In this document: positions 15,699-23,486 of the stretch, piece after piece
Position numbering within the stretch: position 1 is the first letter of the stretch
Layout of the letters: every line of letters starts with the position of its first letter
Assembly: GCA_964565715.1 (NCBI GenBank)
Contig: CAZMGG010000008.1
Location: 1-64,000 of the forward strand
DNA: 64,000 bases
Source of the DNA: CAZMGG01 sp964565715
Lineage (GTDB): Bacteria > Planctomycetota > UBA1135 > UBA2386
Direction: 5' to 3'
Notes under the pieces: generated by a model
Told to the model about the DNA's origin: nothing
Database searches by the model: none
The model's input: the letters and a program-made list of their open reading frames with translations, nothing else
Translations under genes and position numbers: made by a program

Positions 15699-17438
15699 AT
15701 GAACCCGCCCGACGCCGAGACTGGCCCCCCCGGAGCCCCGCTGCCCGACTGGGAGTCGTTCTATGCGAGCTACCGGAAGCCCGGCTACGTGCCGGGCTTC
15801 GAGATCACGCACAAGCTGGGCGGGGGCGCGTTCGGGCTGGTGTTCCGGGCGCGGAAGCAGTCGATCGGCAAGGACTACGCGATCAAGTTCCTGAAGGTGG
15901 ACGACTCGGAGGTGCGCCGGGCGGTGCTGCAGGAGCTGGATCAGGTGCGCTTCTTCGCGGAGATCGACCACCCGAACCTGGTGGCGATCGAGGACCGGGG
16001 CGAGGTGGACGGGATCCCGTATCTGGTGATGGGCTTCGCCGGCGCGGAGACGCTGCGGGACCGGTTGCCGGCGAAGGACGAGGGCGACCGGCGGGAGCTG
16101 GTGGGCCTGTTCCTGCAGGCGTGCCGGGGCGTGTCGGCGCTGCACGACCGCTCGCTGGTGCACTTCGATCTGAAGCCTGGCAACGTGTTCCTGAAGGGGA
16201 ACGTGGCGCGGGTGGGCGACTACGGCCTGTCGCGCCTCCTGACGCACAGCCGGGCGAGCCTGTCGATGGGTCGCGGCACTCCGTACTACATGGCGCCGGA
16301 GCTGCTGCAGCGGCGCGGCGACTGGCGGAGCGACGTGTATTCGCTCGGCGTGATGCTGTTCGAGATCCTGACCGGCGATCTGCCGTTCCGGGGCGAGAAC
16401 GAGTGGGAGGTGCTGAAGAAGCAGGAGAGCGAGGCGCCGCGGATCCCGGCCGGGCTGCCGGCCGCGCAGCGGGCGGTGCTGGGCAAGGCCCTGCACAAGG
16501 ACCCGGCGCAGCGCTTCCAGACCGTGGCGGACCTGATGGCCGCGCTCGGCGCGCCGGTGTCGGCGGGTGCGGCGGCCGCGGGCGAGGTGCTGCGTCCGGC
16601 GGTGGCCGCTCCGGCGCCGCGGCGCAGCCTCGCCGCCACGCCGCCGCCGCTGCCGCACGAGCGGACGGCCGCCGCGAGCGGAACCCGGGTCGAGCCGCCG
16701 CCGCTGCCCGCGCGCGCGTTCCAGCCGCGCCGCGTCGGCGCGCGCCGGCGCGGCGGCAGCGGCCGCTTCATCGGCCCGATCGTCGCAGTCGTGGCCATGT
16801 TCCTCGTCGTCGGGCTGCTGGTGCCGACGATGACCTACCGTTCCTCGGCGCGGGCCCACGGCGAGCGTGTGGCGCAGGCCTTCCAGGACCAGGCCAGCGT
16901 GATCGTGAGGGGGACACCGGCGGCGCCCACCGCGCCGCGGCCGCCGATGGGCGAGCAGCCCCTGGCCGAGCAGATCCGTTCGTTCGCCCGCGACGCGGGC
17001 TCGACGGTGGCGGCCGCCGCCCGCCGCCGCGGCCGCGACGTCCGCCTGAAGGAGCTGGACTGGGCCGGTGAGGTGGGTTTTGCCGTCGACGAGTGCCGCG
17101 GCCTGCTGGAGGACCTGGCCTGCGAGGCGGCCTACCATCCGGCGCGAGGCCAGAAGCTCGCGCTGCACGGCTACCCGATGTTCATCGCCGCCGTCGCCCG
17201 CCTGCAGGAGTGCGACTTCGACGAGCTGGACGAGGCGCGGGCGGCCAGTGTGGTGGGCGAGTTCCTCGTGCAGACCACGGGCCTCGACGACCTGCGGCTG
17301 GTGTGTCCGACCGACGCCCGCGACCAGGCCACGGCCCGCCGCAACCGCGCCGCCGCCGACCAGTGGCGCCGCTTCGCCGAGCGGTTCGCCCGCACCGAAG
17401 ACCAGTGGCGGGCGACCCGCGCCGCGGTCGGCCGGTAG
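15699..17438 (+). CDS. Hanks-type Ser/Thr protein kinase, non-RD, with one membrane helix
   Basis: A 579-residue kinase. The glycine-rich loop is GGGAFGLV (41-48) and the ATP-anchoring Lys is K63 in DYAIKF. The catalytic loop is HFDLKPGN (155-162), so the usual HRD Arg is Phe (non-RD kinase). The magnesium motif is D174-Y175-G176 instead of DFG, and the activation segment ends MAPE (198-201). A Pro/Ala/Arg-rich linker (~290-360) leads to one membrane helix (IVAVVAMFLVVGLLV) and an outer domain of about 195 residues of unknown function. A TACACT element at about 15680 could be its -10. The kinase part is shared at the DNA level with the gene at 4475; the outer domains differ, suggesting one signalling output with different sensors. 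Confidence 0.88.
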   Translation: MNPPDAETGPPGAPLPDWESFYASYRKPGYVPGFEITHKLGGGAFGLVFRARKQSIGKDYAIKFLKVDDSEVRRAVLQELDQVRFFAEIDHPNLVAIEDRGEVDGIPYLVMGFAGAETLRDRLPAKDEGDRRELVGLFLQACRGVSALHDRSLVHFDLKPGNVFLKGNVARVGDYGLSRLLTHSRASLSMGRGTPYYMAPELLQRRGDWRSDVYSLGVMLFEILTGDLPFRGENEWEVLKKQESEAPRIPAGLPAAQRAVLGKALHKDPAQRFQTVADLMAALGAPVSAGAAAAGEVLRPAVAAPAPRRSLAATPPPLPHERTAAASGTRVEPPPLPARAFQPRRVGARRRGGSGRFIGPIVAVVAMFLVVGLLVPTMTYRSSARAHGERVAQAFQDQASVIVRGTPAAPTAPRPPMGEQPLAEQIRSFARDAGSTVAAAARRRGRDVRLKELDWAGEVGFAVDECRGLLEDLACEAAYHPARGQKLALHGYPMFIAAVARLQECDFDELDEARAASVVGEFLVQTTGLDDLRLVCPTDARDQATARRNRAAADQWRRFAERFARTEDQWRATRAAVGR

Positions 17439-17452
17439 GGTTCTGGGGCGCG

Positions 17453-17467
17453 GGCTGGATCCCAGCC
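17453..17467 (+). terminator. Possible hairpin after the kinase gene
   Basis: A perfect 6-bp stem (GGCTGG / CCAGCC) with a 3-base loop lies 15 bp after the kinase stop. There is no T-run after it, so intrinsic termination is uncertain. Confidence 0.3.
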
Positions 17468-17495
17468 TTGCCGTGGCGGGGTCTGTGGCTAGGAT
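17468..17495 (+). promoter_or_regulatory. Probable sigma-70-type promoter of tRNA-Pro
   Basis: TTGCCG (17468-17473), a 16-bp spacer and TAGGAT (17490-17495) lie 45 bp before the tRNA. TAGGAT-like hexamers recur elsewhere in the window, for example at 57154. Confidence 0.5.
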
Positions 17496-17539
17496 CTTGG
17501 CCCCCGCCGGGCCTCGCCCGGCGTTCCGTGTTCGTGGGT

Positions 17540-17616
17540 CGGAGCGTGGCGCAGCCTGGTAGCGCACCTGCATGGGGTGCAGGGGGTCGGAGGTTCAAAT
17601 CCTCTCGCTCCGACCA
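17540..17616 (+). tRNA. tRNA-Pro (anticodon GGG), CCA encoded
   Basis: A full cloverleaf of 77 nt. The acceptor stem is CGGAGCG/CGCTCCG and the D-arm stem is GCGC/GCGC with AGCCTGGTA in the loop. The anticodon stem is CCTGC/GCAGG around the loop ATGGGGT, giving anticodon GGG. The T-arm is GGAGG-TTCAAAT-CCTCT, followed by ACCA. It resembles E. coli tRNA-Pro. Its 3' half (17572-17611) is duplicated exactly at 27415-27454, marking it as the attachment site of the adjoining island. Confidence 0.96.
17572..17611 (+). repeat. Left attachment-site repeat (attL), inside tRNA-Pro
   Basis: Forty bases, from the anticodon loop to near the end of the acceptor stem, are identical to 27415-27454 in direct orientation, with mismatching bases just outside. 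Integration into the 3' half of a tRNA gene with reconstitution of the intact tRNA at one end is the classic pattern of tyrosine-recombinase elements. Confidence 0.9.
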
Positions 17617-18020
17617 TTACTCAGAAGTGGCAGTAGCTTGCGTCGGTCGCGCGGCGAAGTCTGACTCGAGGGGAAACGCCCGACTACCACTTTATTCGCC
17701 GGAGCGGCGCTGCTCGCTCGGTGCTCGCCGGCAGCGACAACGACTTACGACCGTTGAACCGCCGACTCCCTGCTGGGTTGGCGTCGGGTCGTTCGTCCAC
17801 TCCTGGACGTCCGTGCCGCTCGGCGGCCGGCAAGCCTCCCTCGAAGGCTGTGCCGTGCGTGGCCCGGCCTCCTGCAACGCGTGCGTGTGGACCTCCCGTA
17901 TGCGTCGAGTCACCGAGCTCGGCTGAGCTGCGGATTGCACGCGCGGCTCGAGAGTGACAGATCGCCCGGTCGCGCCGAGACGTCGGCGAAGGTGGTTGAT
18001 GCCGGACCAGCGCGCCGTCC
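17617..18020. other. Gene-free left end of the island
   Basis: About 400 bp with no convincing coding sequence on either strand. No recombinase motif is found in any frame. It borders attL on the left and the putative KdpE-regulated promoter on the right. Confidence 0.6.
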
Positions 18021-18055
18021 TTATGCGGAGCTTATGCCATCGGCACCCTTACTGA
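18021..18055 (+). promoter_or_regulatory. Putative KdpE-type operator and promoter of the kdp operon
   Basis: TTATGC at 18021-18026 is repeated at 18032-18037 with a 5-bp spacer (11-bp period). This is the hexamer-5-hexamer geometry of OmpR/PhoB-family sites, including E. coli KdpE's. A TACTGA hexamer (18050-18055) follows 12 bp later and could be the -10. The repeat would then replace the -35, as at activator-dependent promoters of this family. The first gene starts about 48 bp downstream. Confidence 0.5.
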
Positions 18056-18102
18056 TCGGGCGCTGATCGCGTGACGTGTCCGTGGGGACTACGAAGTCCT
18101 CG

Positions 18103-18930
18103 ATGAGTCCGCAACGTTCCGCGCACCGCCTTGCCCTGCCGCTGCTCTCCGTCTCCGTGGCGGCGTGCACAGGACTGAACACCGCGTCCGGCAGACAGGA
18201 CAACGAACTGCCACCGATCTCGCCGAATCGACCGACGTTCAGCGATTCGCCCGGCCTGATCCCCGTCGGTCACGTGCAACTCGAGACGGGCTACACGGTC
18301 GCCGCCCGCGACGACGGCGACACGACGCGCCACAACGGGCCAGAGGTCGTCGTGCGGTATCGCGTCAGCGACACCGTCGAAGCCAGGCTGCTGTGGGGTG
18401 GCCACGCGTGGAGCGAGTCCGATTCCGGCGGCGGAGCCAGTCGGGTCGATGGCGGGACCGACGCGGGCTTCGCCGTTCTCGTACCGATCGCCGAGCAGTC
18501 GGACTGGCTGCCGGCGCTGACGCTCGAGGCCGCGACGACGCTCGGCGTCGGCTCCGAGTCGTTCAGCTCTGGCCATGCTGACCCGACGTTGAAACTGCTG
18601 TGGGGATACGCGGGTGAACGGCTGCCCGACTGGCTCGGCATCGGCGGCAACTTCGTCGTCTCCCACCCGACCGAAGACGGCGACCGCTTCACGCAGCCGG
18701 CGGCTTCGCTCTTCGCAACCTTCGGCGATCCGGACTCCGACACGAGCTACTTCCCCGAATGGTTCGTCGTGGGCCGTCCTGCCAACGGTCTTGCGGCGAC
18801 GCAAAGCGTGAACTTCGGCGTGGTGCACCGACTCCAGCCGCGCATCGCGATCGACGCACGCGTCGGTTTCGGCCTCGACTCCCGTGCCGACGACGTCTTC
18901 GGCGGCGTCGGCATCAGCTTCCTCTTCTGA
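18103..18930 (+). CDS. Outer-membrane beta-barrel, MetA-pathway/porin-like transporter
   Basis: A protein of about 275 residues with an N-terminal signal peptide (LALPLLSVSVAAC, possible lipobox) and then alternating beta strands with aromatic ends. It closes with a typical outer-membrane C-terminus (FGGVGISFLF, terminal Phe). The segment PTFSDSPGLIPVGHVQLETGYT is characteristic of the 'putative MetA-pathway of phenol degradation' transporter family (PF13557-like). It is the first gene of the kdp operon, 10 bp before kdpF. An outer-membrane entry route for potassium is an attractive but unproven role. ATG 18103 is preferred over GTG 18076 because it gives a compact signal peptide. Confidence 0.7.
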   Translation: MSPQRSAHRLALPLLSVSVAACTGLNTASGRQDNELPPISPNRPTFSDSPGLIPVGHVQLETGYTVAARDDGDTTRHNGPEVVVRYRVSDTVEARLLWGGHAWSESDSGGGASRVDGGTDAGFAVLVPIAEQSDWLPALTLEAATTLGVGSESFSSGHADPTLKLLWGYAGERLPDWLGIGGNFVVSHPTEDGDRFTQPAASLFATFGDPDSDTSYFPEWFVVGRPANGLAATQSVNFGVVHRLQPRIAIDARVGFGLDSRADDVFGGVGISFLF

Positions 18931-18940
18931 GGTGTGACCC

Positions 18941-19024
18941 ATGACCTGGCTGTTGCTCGCCCTGCTCGCTCTCGCGTGCTTCGTCTACCTGCTGCTCGCC
19001 GTACTGCGCCCCGAGCGCTTCTGA
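18941..19024 (+). CDS. kdpF: Potassium-transporting ATPase small subunit KdpF
   Basis: A 27-residue single-helix membrane peptide, too short for most gene finders. It starts MTWLLLALLALACFVY and ends AVLRPERF, the family's typical RPExF end. It lies 10 bp after the porin-like gene and 10 bp before kdpB. KdpF stabilises the KdpFABC complex. Confidence 0.85.
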   Translation: MTWLLLALLALACFVYLLLAVLRPERF

Positions 19025-19034
19025 CCGGACTGCC

Positions 19035-21092
19035 ATGAACCATCAACCGACTTCCCTTTTCGCCGTAGACCTGGTCCGGCCAGCGATCGCCAGCGCGTTC
19101 GCCAAACTGCACCCGTGCGTGATGGCGAAGAACCCCGTGATGCTCGTCACGATGGCCGGTGCCGTGGTGACCACAGTCGGCGTCTTCACCGCCGGCGAAC
19201 AATTGTCGTTCGTGCTGCAGCTCGCCGTCTGGCTGTGGTTCACCGTGCTGTTTGCGAACTTCGCCGAGGCGATGGCGGAAGGGCGCGGACAGGCGCAGGC
19301 GAACGCACTGCGCGCCGCGCGCGCGGACACCTTCGGACGACGTCTGCGCGACGACGGCAGCGAGGAACGCGTCGCGGCGACCGAGCTGAAGAAGGGTGAT
19401 CGCGTCGTCGTCGAGGCCGGCGAGACGATCCCGGCCGACGGTGACGTCGTCGAGGGCATCGCAAGTGTCGACGAGTCGGCGATCACGGGTGAATCCGCGC
19501 CGGTCATCCGCGAGAGCGGCGGTGACCGCTGCGCCGTCAGCGGCGGAACGCGAGTGCTCAGCGACCGCATCGTCGTGCGCGTGACGACCGAGCGAGGTCA
19601 GGGGTTCCTCGACCGCATGATCGCGATGGTCGAGGGTGCTCGTCGGCAGAAGACGCCCAACGAGGTCGCGCTGACGGTGCTGCTCGCGGCGCTGACGATG
19701 ATCTTCCTGCTCGTATGCGTGACGCTGCAGCCGTTCGGCCGGTATGCGGGAGCCGAGTTCTCGATACCGGTGCTGGTCGCGCTGCTCGTGTGCCTGATCC
19801 CGACGACGATCGGCGCCCTGCTGAGCGCGATCGGCATCAGCGGCATCGACCGTCTGATCCGACGCAACGTGATGGCGACCAGCGGTCGCGCCGTCGAAGC
19901 GGCCGGCGACGTCGACGTGCTGCTACTCGACAAGACCGGCACGATCACCCTCGGCAACCGCATGGCGACGGCATTCCTGCCGGGACACGGAGTCGAGGCC
20001 AGGCAGTTGGCCGATGCGGCGCAGCTGGCGTCGCTCGCCGATCAGACGCCGGAGGGTCGAAGCATCGTCGTGCTGGCGAAGAAGCAGTGCGAACTGCGCG
20101 GCCGCGAGGTCGCCGAGCCGCACGCGACGTTCATCCCGTTCAGCGCCGAGACCCGCATGAGCGGCGTCGACTTCGGCGCGCCGGGCGCGGTCCAGCGGCG
20201 CATCCGCAAGGGTGCAGTCGAGGCGATCGCCGCGTTCGTCGAGCAGCATGGCGGTCGGCCGGACGCCGCCGTGATGGCGAGCGCCGCCGAGGTCTCTCGC
20301 ACCGGCGGTACGGCGCTCGTGGTCGCCGACGGGGCGCGCATGCTCGGCGTCGTGCAGCTCAAGGACGTGGTCAAGGGCGGCATCCGGCAGCGATTCGAGC
20401 AACTGCGCGCCGTGGGCATCCGCACAGTCATGATCACCGGCGACAACCCGCTCACCGCGGCCGCGATCGCCGCGGAAGCGGGCGTGGACTCGTTCCTCGC
20501 GCAGGCCACACCGGAGATGAAGCTGGCGCGCATCCGCGAAGAGCAAGCGAAGGGCCATCTGGTCGCGATGACGGGCGACGGAACGAACGACGCACCGGCA
20601 CTCGCCCAGGCCGATGTCGGCGTCGCGATGAACACCGGCACGCAGGCCGCACGCGAGGCCGGCAACATAGTCGATCTGGACAGCAACCCGACGAAGCTGC
20701 TCGACGTCGTCGAGATCGGCAAACAGCTGATCATGACGCGCGGCGCGCTGACGACGTTCAGCATCGCCAACGACGTCGCGAAGTACTTCGCGATCCTGCC
20801 GGCGATGTTCGCCGCGGTGTACGCCGCCGAGGGCGAAGCCGGTCCGCTGGCGGCACTGGACGTCATGGGCTTGGATTCGCCGCAGAGCGCGATCCTCAGT
20901 GCGGTGGTGTTCAACGCGCTGATCATCGTGGCTCTGATCCCGCTGGCACTGCGCGGCGTCGGCTACCGGCCGGCAAGCGCCGCGGTCGTGCTGCGTCGCA
21001 ACCTGCTGATCTACGGCCTCGGCGGTGTCGTCGCGCCGTTCGTCGGCATCAAGTTGCTCGACCTGCTGCTGACCGCTCTGCACCTCGTCTGA
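19035..21092 (+). CDS. kdpB: Potassium-transporting P-type ATPase, catalytic subunit KdpB
   Basis: The ATP-hydrolysing subunit of the KdpFABC pump, 685 residues. The actuator-domain TGES motif is at 151-154, the phosphorylation site DKTGT at 299-303 (phospho-Asp D299) and the hinge GDGTND at 514-519. Flanking membrane segments include the KdpB-typical LIPTTIGALLSAIGISG. All catalytic residues are present. It precedes kdpA here, whereas the usual order places kdpA first. A second KdpF-like miniprotein follows after 14 bp. Confidence 0.97.
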   Translation: MNHQPTSLFAVDLVRPAIASAFAKLHPCVMAKNPVMLVTMAGAVVTTVGVFTAGEQLSFVLQLAVWLWFTVLFANFAEAMAEGRGQAQANALRAARADTFGRRLRDDGSEERVAATELKKGDRVVVEAGETIPADGDVVEGIASVDESAITGESAPVIRESGGDRCAVSGGTRVLSDRIVVRVTTERGQGFLDRMIAMVEGARRQKTPNEVALTVLLAALTMIFLLVCVTLQPFGRYAGAEFSIPVLVALLVCLIPTTIGALLSAIGISGIDRLIRRNVMATSGRAVEAAGDVDVLLLDKTGTITLGNRMATAFLPGHGVEARQLADAAQLASLADQTPEGRSIVVLAKKQCELRGREVAEPHATFIPFSAETRMSGVDFGAPGAVQRRIRKGAVEAIAAFVEQHGGRPDAAVMASAAEVSRTGGTALVVADGARMLGVVQLKDVVKGGIRQRFEQLRAVGIRTVMITGDNPLTAAAIAAEAGVDSFLAQATPEMKLARIREEQAKGHLVAMTGDGTNDAPALAQADVGVAMNTGTQAAREAGNIVDLDSNPTKLLDVVEIGKQLIMTRGALTTFSIANDVAKYFAILPAMFAAVYAAEGEAGPLAALDVMGLDSPQSAILSAVVFNALIIVALIPLALRGVGYRPASAAVVLRRNLLIYGLGGVVAPFVGIKLLDLLLTALHLV

Positions 21093-21106
21093 CGGAGGCA
21101 CTTCGA

Positions 21107-21193
21107 ATGATCGCCAATCTGCTGTTGCTGCTGCTCGGACTCTGCGTGTTCGTGCTCCTCTTCCTGCTGACCGCCGCCGTCGAGCGCCTCTGA
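21107..21193 (+). CDS. Second KdpF-like single-helix miniprotein
   Basis: A 28-residue peptide starting MIANLLLLLLGLCVFVLLF and ending TAAVERL. A GGAGG ribosome-binding site lies 9 bases before the ATG. It is one hydrophobic helix with a short charged C-terminus, the same design as KdpF, but it lacks the RPE motif. It sits between kdpB and kdpA. It may be a duplicate KdpF or an unrelated small membrane subunit. The ribosome-binding site and operon spacing argue that it is translated. Confidence 0.65.
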   Translation: MIANLLLLLLGLCVFVLLFLLTAAVERL

Positions 21194-21215
21194 CCCTCCC
21201 GGAGCTCGCATCCCC

Positions 21216-22892
21216 ATGCACGCCATCCTGTTCCTACTGCTGATCGTCGGCGGCACCGCCGCCCTGTCCTGGCCGCTCGGCCGCTACATGCGCTGGGCGA
21301 TGGACCCGACCTCGTCGACCGGAGCCGCCGGCCGCTTCAACCGCTGGTTCCAGCTCCTCGGAGGCCGCCCATGCGCGCGTCTGCAGGACTGGAAGCAGTA
21401 TTGCTTCGCGATGCTGGTCTTCAACGTCGTGATGTTCGTAGTCGGTTTCGGCATCCTGGCCTGCCAGCAATGGCTGCCGCTGAACCCGGACGGCAAAGAG
21501 GCGATCGAGGGCAGCCTGATCTTCAACACCGCGGCGTCGTTCACGTCGAACACCAACCTGCAGCACTACTCGGGCGAGGTGTCGATGAGCTACCTGTCGC
21601 AGCTGTGCGCGCTGATGTGGCTGCAGTTCGTGTCGCCGGCGGTCGGACTCGCCGCCCTCGTCGCGATGGCGCGCGGTCTGGGCGGGCGGCCGCAGCTCGG
21701 CAACTTCTTCGTCGACCTGATGCGAGCGGCCTTCCTTGTGATGTTCCCGCTGGCGGTTGTCGGCGCGCTACTCCTGGTGGTCGCCGGCGTGCCGATGACG
21801 CTGTCAGGCGCCGTTCACGCGACGACCCTCGAGGGAGGCGAGCAGGTGATCGCCCGGGGACCCGTCGCGGCGTTCCTGGCGATCAAGCAGCTCGGCACCA
21901 ACGGCGGCGGCTTCTTCGGCCCGAACTGCGCCCAGCCGTTCGAGAACCCGTCGTTCGTCACCAACGTGCTCGCCACGGTTTCGATCCTGCTCGTGCCGAT
22001 GTCGTCGGTGTGGATGTTCGGCCGCATCGTCGGCCGCGTGCGTCACGCCGCGGCGATCTTCGCGGTGATGATGGCGTTGCTCGTCGCGAAGATGGGCGGC
22101 GCCATCGCCTGGGAAGCCGCGCCGACGCAGGCGTTCGCCGACCTGCCGATCGCCCAGGACGTCGGCAACCTCGAAGGCAAGGAGCTGCGTTTCGGCGCCG
22201 CTGCCGGGCCGCTGTGGGCGGTCGCGACCACGAGCACGAGCAACGGTTCGGTCAACTGCATGCACGACAGCCTGAACCCGTTGACAGGCCTGATGTCGAT
22301 GGTCGGCATGTGGCTCAACGCGACGTTCGGCGGCGTCGGTGTGGGCATGATCAACATGTTCATCTACATCGTGCTGGCGGTGTTCGTCGCCGGCATGATG
22401 GTCGGCCGCACGCCGGAGTACCTGCAGCGCCGTGTGGAGGTGCCAGAAGTCAAACTCGCCGTTCTGGCGATGTTCGCCCACGCGTTGTTCATCCTCGGCG
22501 GCACAGCGGTGTTCGCATCGACTGCATGGGGAACGACGACGCTGAACAACGTCGGCGCGCACGGCTTCAGCGAGATGCTCTACGAGTTCAGCTCGGCATC
22601 GGCCAACAACGGCTCGGGCTTCGAAGGTCTCGGCGACAACACGGTGCCGTGGAACGTCGCGACCGGGATCGTCATGCTGCTCGCGCGTTTCGTCCCGATC
22701 GTGCTGCCGTTGGCGATCGCCGGTTCTCTGGCCCAGAAGCGTGCCACCGCGTCGTCCGCGGGAACGCTCTCGGTCGACACGCCGACGTTCGGCGTGATGT
22801 TGATCGCGACGATCCTGTTCCTCGGTGCGTTGACGTTCTTTCCGGCGGCCGCGCTCGGGCCGATCGCCGAGCACCTGCAGTTCATGAAGTGA
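21216..22892 (+). CDS. kdpA: Potassium-transporting ATPase channel-like subunit KdpA
   Basis: The potassium-selective subunit of KdpFABC, 558 residues with about ten membrane helices. All four filter-like segments of the SKT-family pore are visible: TSNTNLQHY (110-118), GTNGGGFFG (~227-235), TSTSNGSVN (~338-346) and SANNGSGFEG (~462-471). Spacing to the KdpF-like ORF is 22 bp and to kdpC 13 bp. Length and motifs are normal. Confidence 0.97.
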   Translation: MHAILFLLLIVGGTAALSWPLGRYMRWAMDPTSSTGAAGRFNRWFQLLGGRPCARLQDWKQYCFAMLVFNVVMFVVGFGILACQQWLPLNPDGKEAIEGSLIFNTAASFTSNTNLQHYSGEVSMSYLSQLCALMWLQFVSPAVGLAALVAMARGLGGRPQLGNFFVDLMRAAFLVMFPLAVVGALLLVVAGVPMTLSGAVHATTLEGGEQVIARGPVAAFLAIKQLGTNGGGFFGPNCAQPFENPSFVTNVLATVSILLVPMSSVWMFGRIVGRVRHAAAIFAVMMALLVAKMGGAIAWEAAPTQAFADLPIAQDVGNLEGKELRFGAAAGPLWAVATTSTSNGSVNCMHDSLNPLTGLMSMVGMWLNATFGGVGVGMINMFIYIVLAVFVAGMMVGRTPEYLQRRVEVPEVKLAVLAMFAHALFILGGTAVFASTAWGTTTLNNVGAHGFSEMLYEFSSASANNGSGFEGLGDNTVPWNVATGIVMLLARFVPIVLPLAIAGSLAQKRATASSAGTLSVDTPTFGVMLIATILFLGALTFFPAAALGPIAEHLQFMK

Positions 22893-22905
22893 GGAGAAGC
22901 GTCTC

Positions 22906-23460
22906 ATGCAGTCCATCCTGACCAGTCTTCGTCTGACCGCCGCCACGATGCTCGTCTGCGTCGGCGGCTACACGCTGCTCGTCCTGGGCTTCGCCCAACT
23001 CGCGGCGCCGCACACCGCCAACGGTTCGCTTCTGACACGCGCCGACGGCACGGTGATCGGCAGCGAACTGCTCGCGCAGGAGTTCACGAAGCCCGGCTAC
23101 TTCTGGCCGCGGCCGTCCGCGGTCGGTTACAACGCCGCGGGGGCAGGTGGCAGCAACAAGTCGCCGACCAGCGTCGACTTGACCGAGCGGGCGCGGCAGA
23201 TCGTCGCCGCGCATGGCGCGACTGCAGCGAACCCGCTGCCCGCCGACCTCGCAGCTGCATCCGGCGGTGGTGTCGATCCGCACATCAGCGAGGCGGCCGC
23301 CCTCTACCAGGTGGGCCGTGTCGCCGCGGCCAGGGGCCTGTCGACGGCGGAAGTCACGGCGCTGGTGGAGCAGCAAACGTTCGCGTCGGGTGGCGTGTTC
23401 ACCCACGCGCGCATCGTGAACGTCCTTGTGCTGAACCGCGCGCTCGACGGTACGTTCTGA
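22906..23460 (+). CDS. kdpC: Potassium-transporting ATPase subunit KdpC
   Basis: A 184-residue subunit with one N-terminal membrane helix and an extracytoplasmic domain. The diagnostic strings YFWPRPSAVGYNAAGAGGSN, SGGGVDPHIS and a C-terminal VNVLVLNRAL are present. A GAGGAG ribosome-binding site precedes ATG 22906. It is followed by kdpD after 26 bp. Confidence 0.96.
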   Translation: MQSILTSLRLTAATMLVCVGGYTLLVLGFAQLAAPHTANGSLLTRADGTVIGSELLAQEFTKPGYFWPRPSAVGYNAAGAGGSNKSPTSVDLTERARQIVAAHGATAANPLPADLAAASGGGVDPHISEAAALYQVGRVAAARGLSTAEVTALVEQQTFASGGVFTHARIVNVLVLNRALDGTF

Positions 23461-23486
23461 GCGCACCAAGACTCGGCGGCAATGCA

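Noticed and set aside
17560..17926. Open frame running through tRNA-Pro into the island
   Set aside because: It contains the well-known spurious translation of tRNA T-arms (GGRRFKSSRS) and no real domain. The same false peptide appears at the attR copy.
17617..18020. Search for an integrase or excisionase remnant at the left island end
   Set aside because: No frame shows the tyrosine-recombinase R..H.R..Y pattern or serine-recombinase motifs by eye.
17617..18102. A riboswitch (for example c-di-AMP or potassium type) in the kdp leader
   Set aside because: No conserved helices or consensus strings of known riboswitches are seen; the two-component genes already supply regulation.
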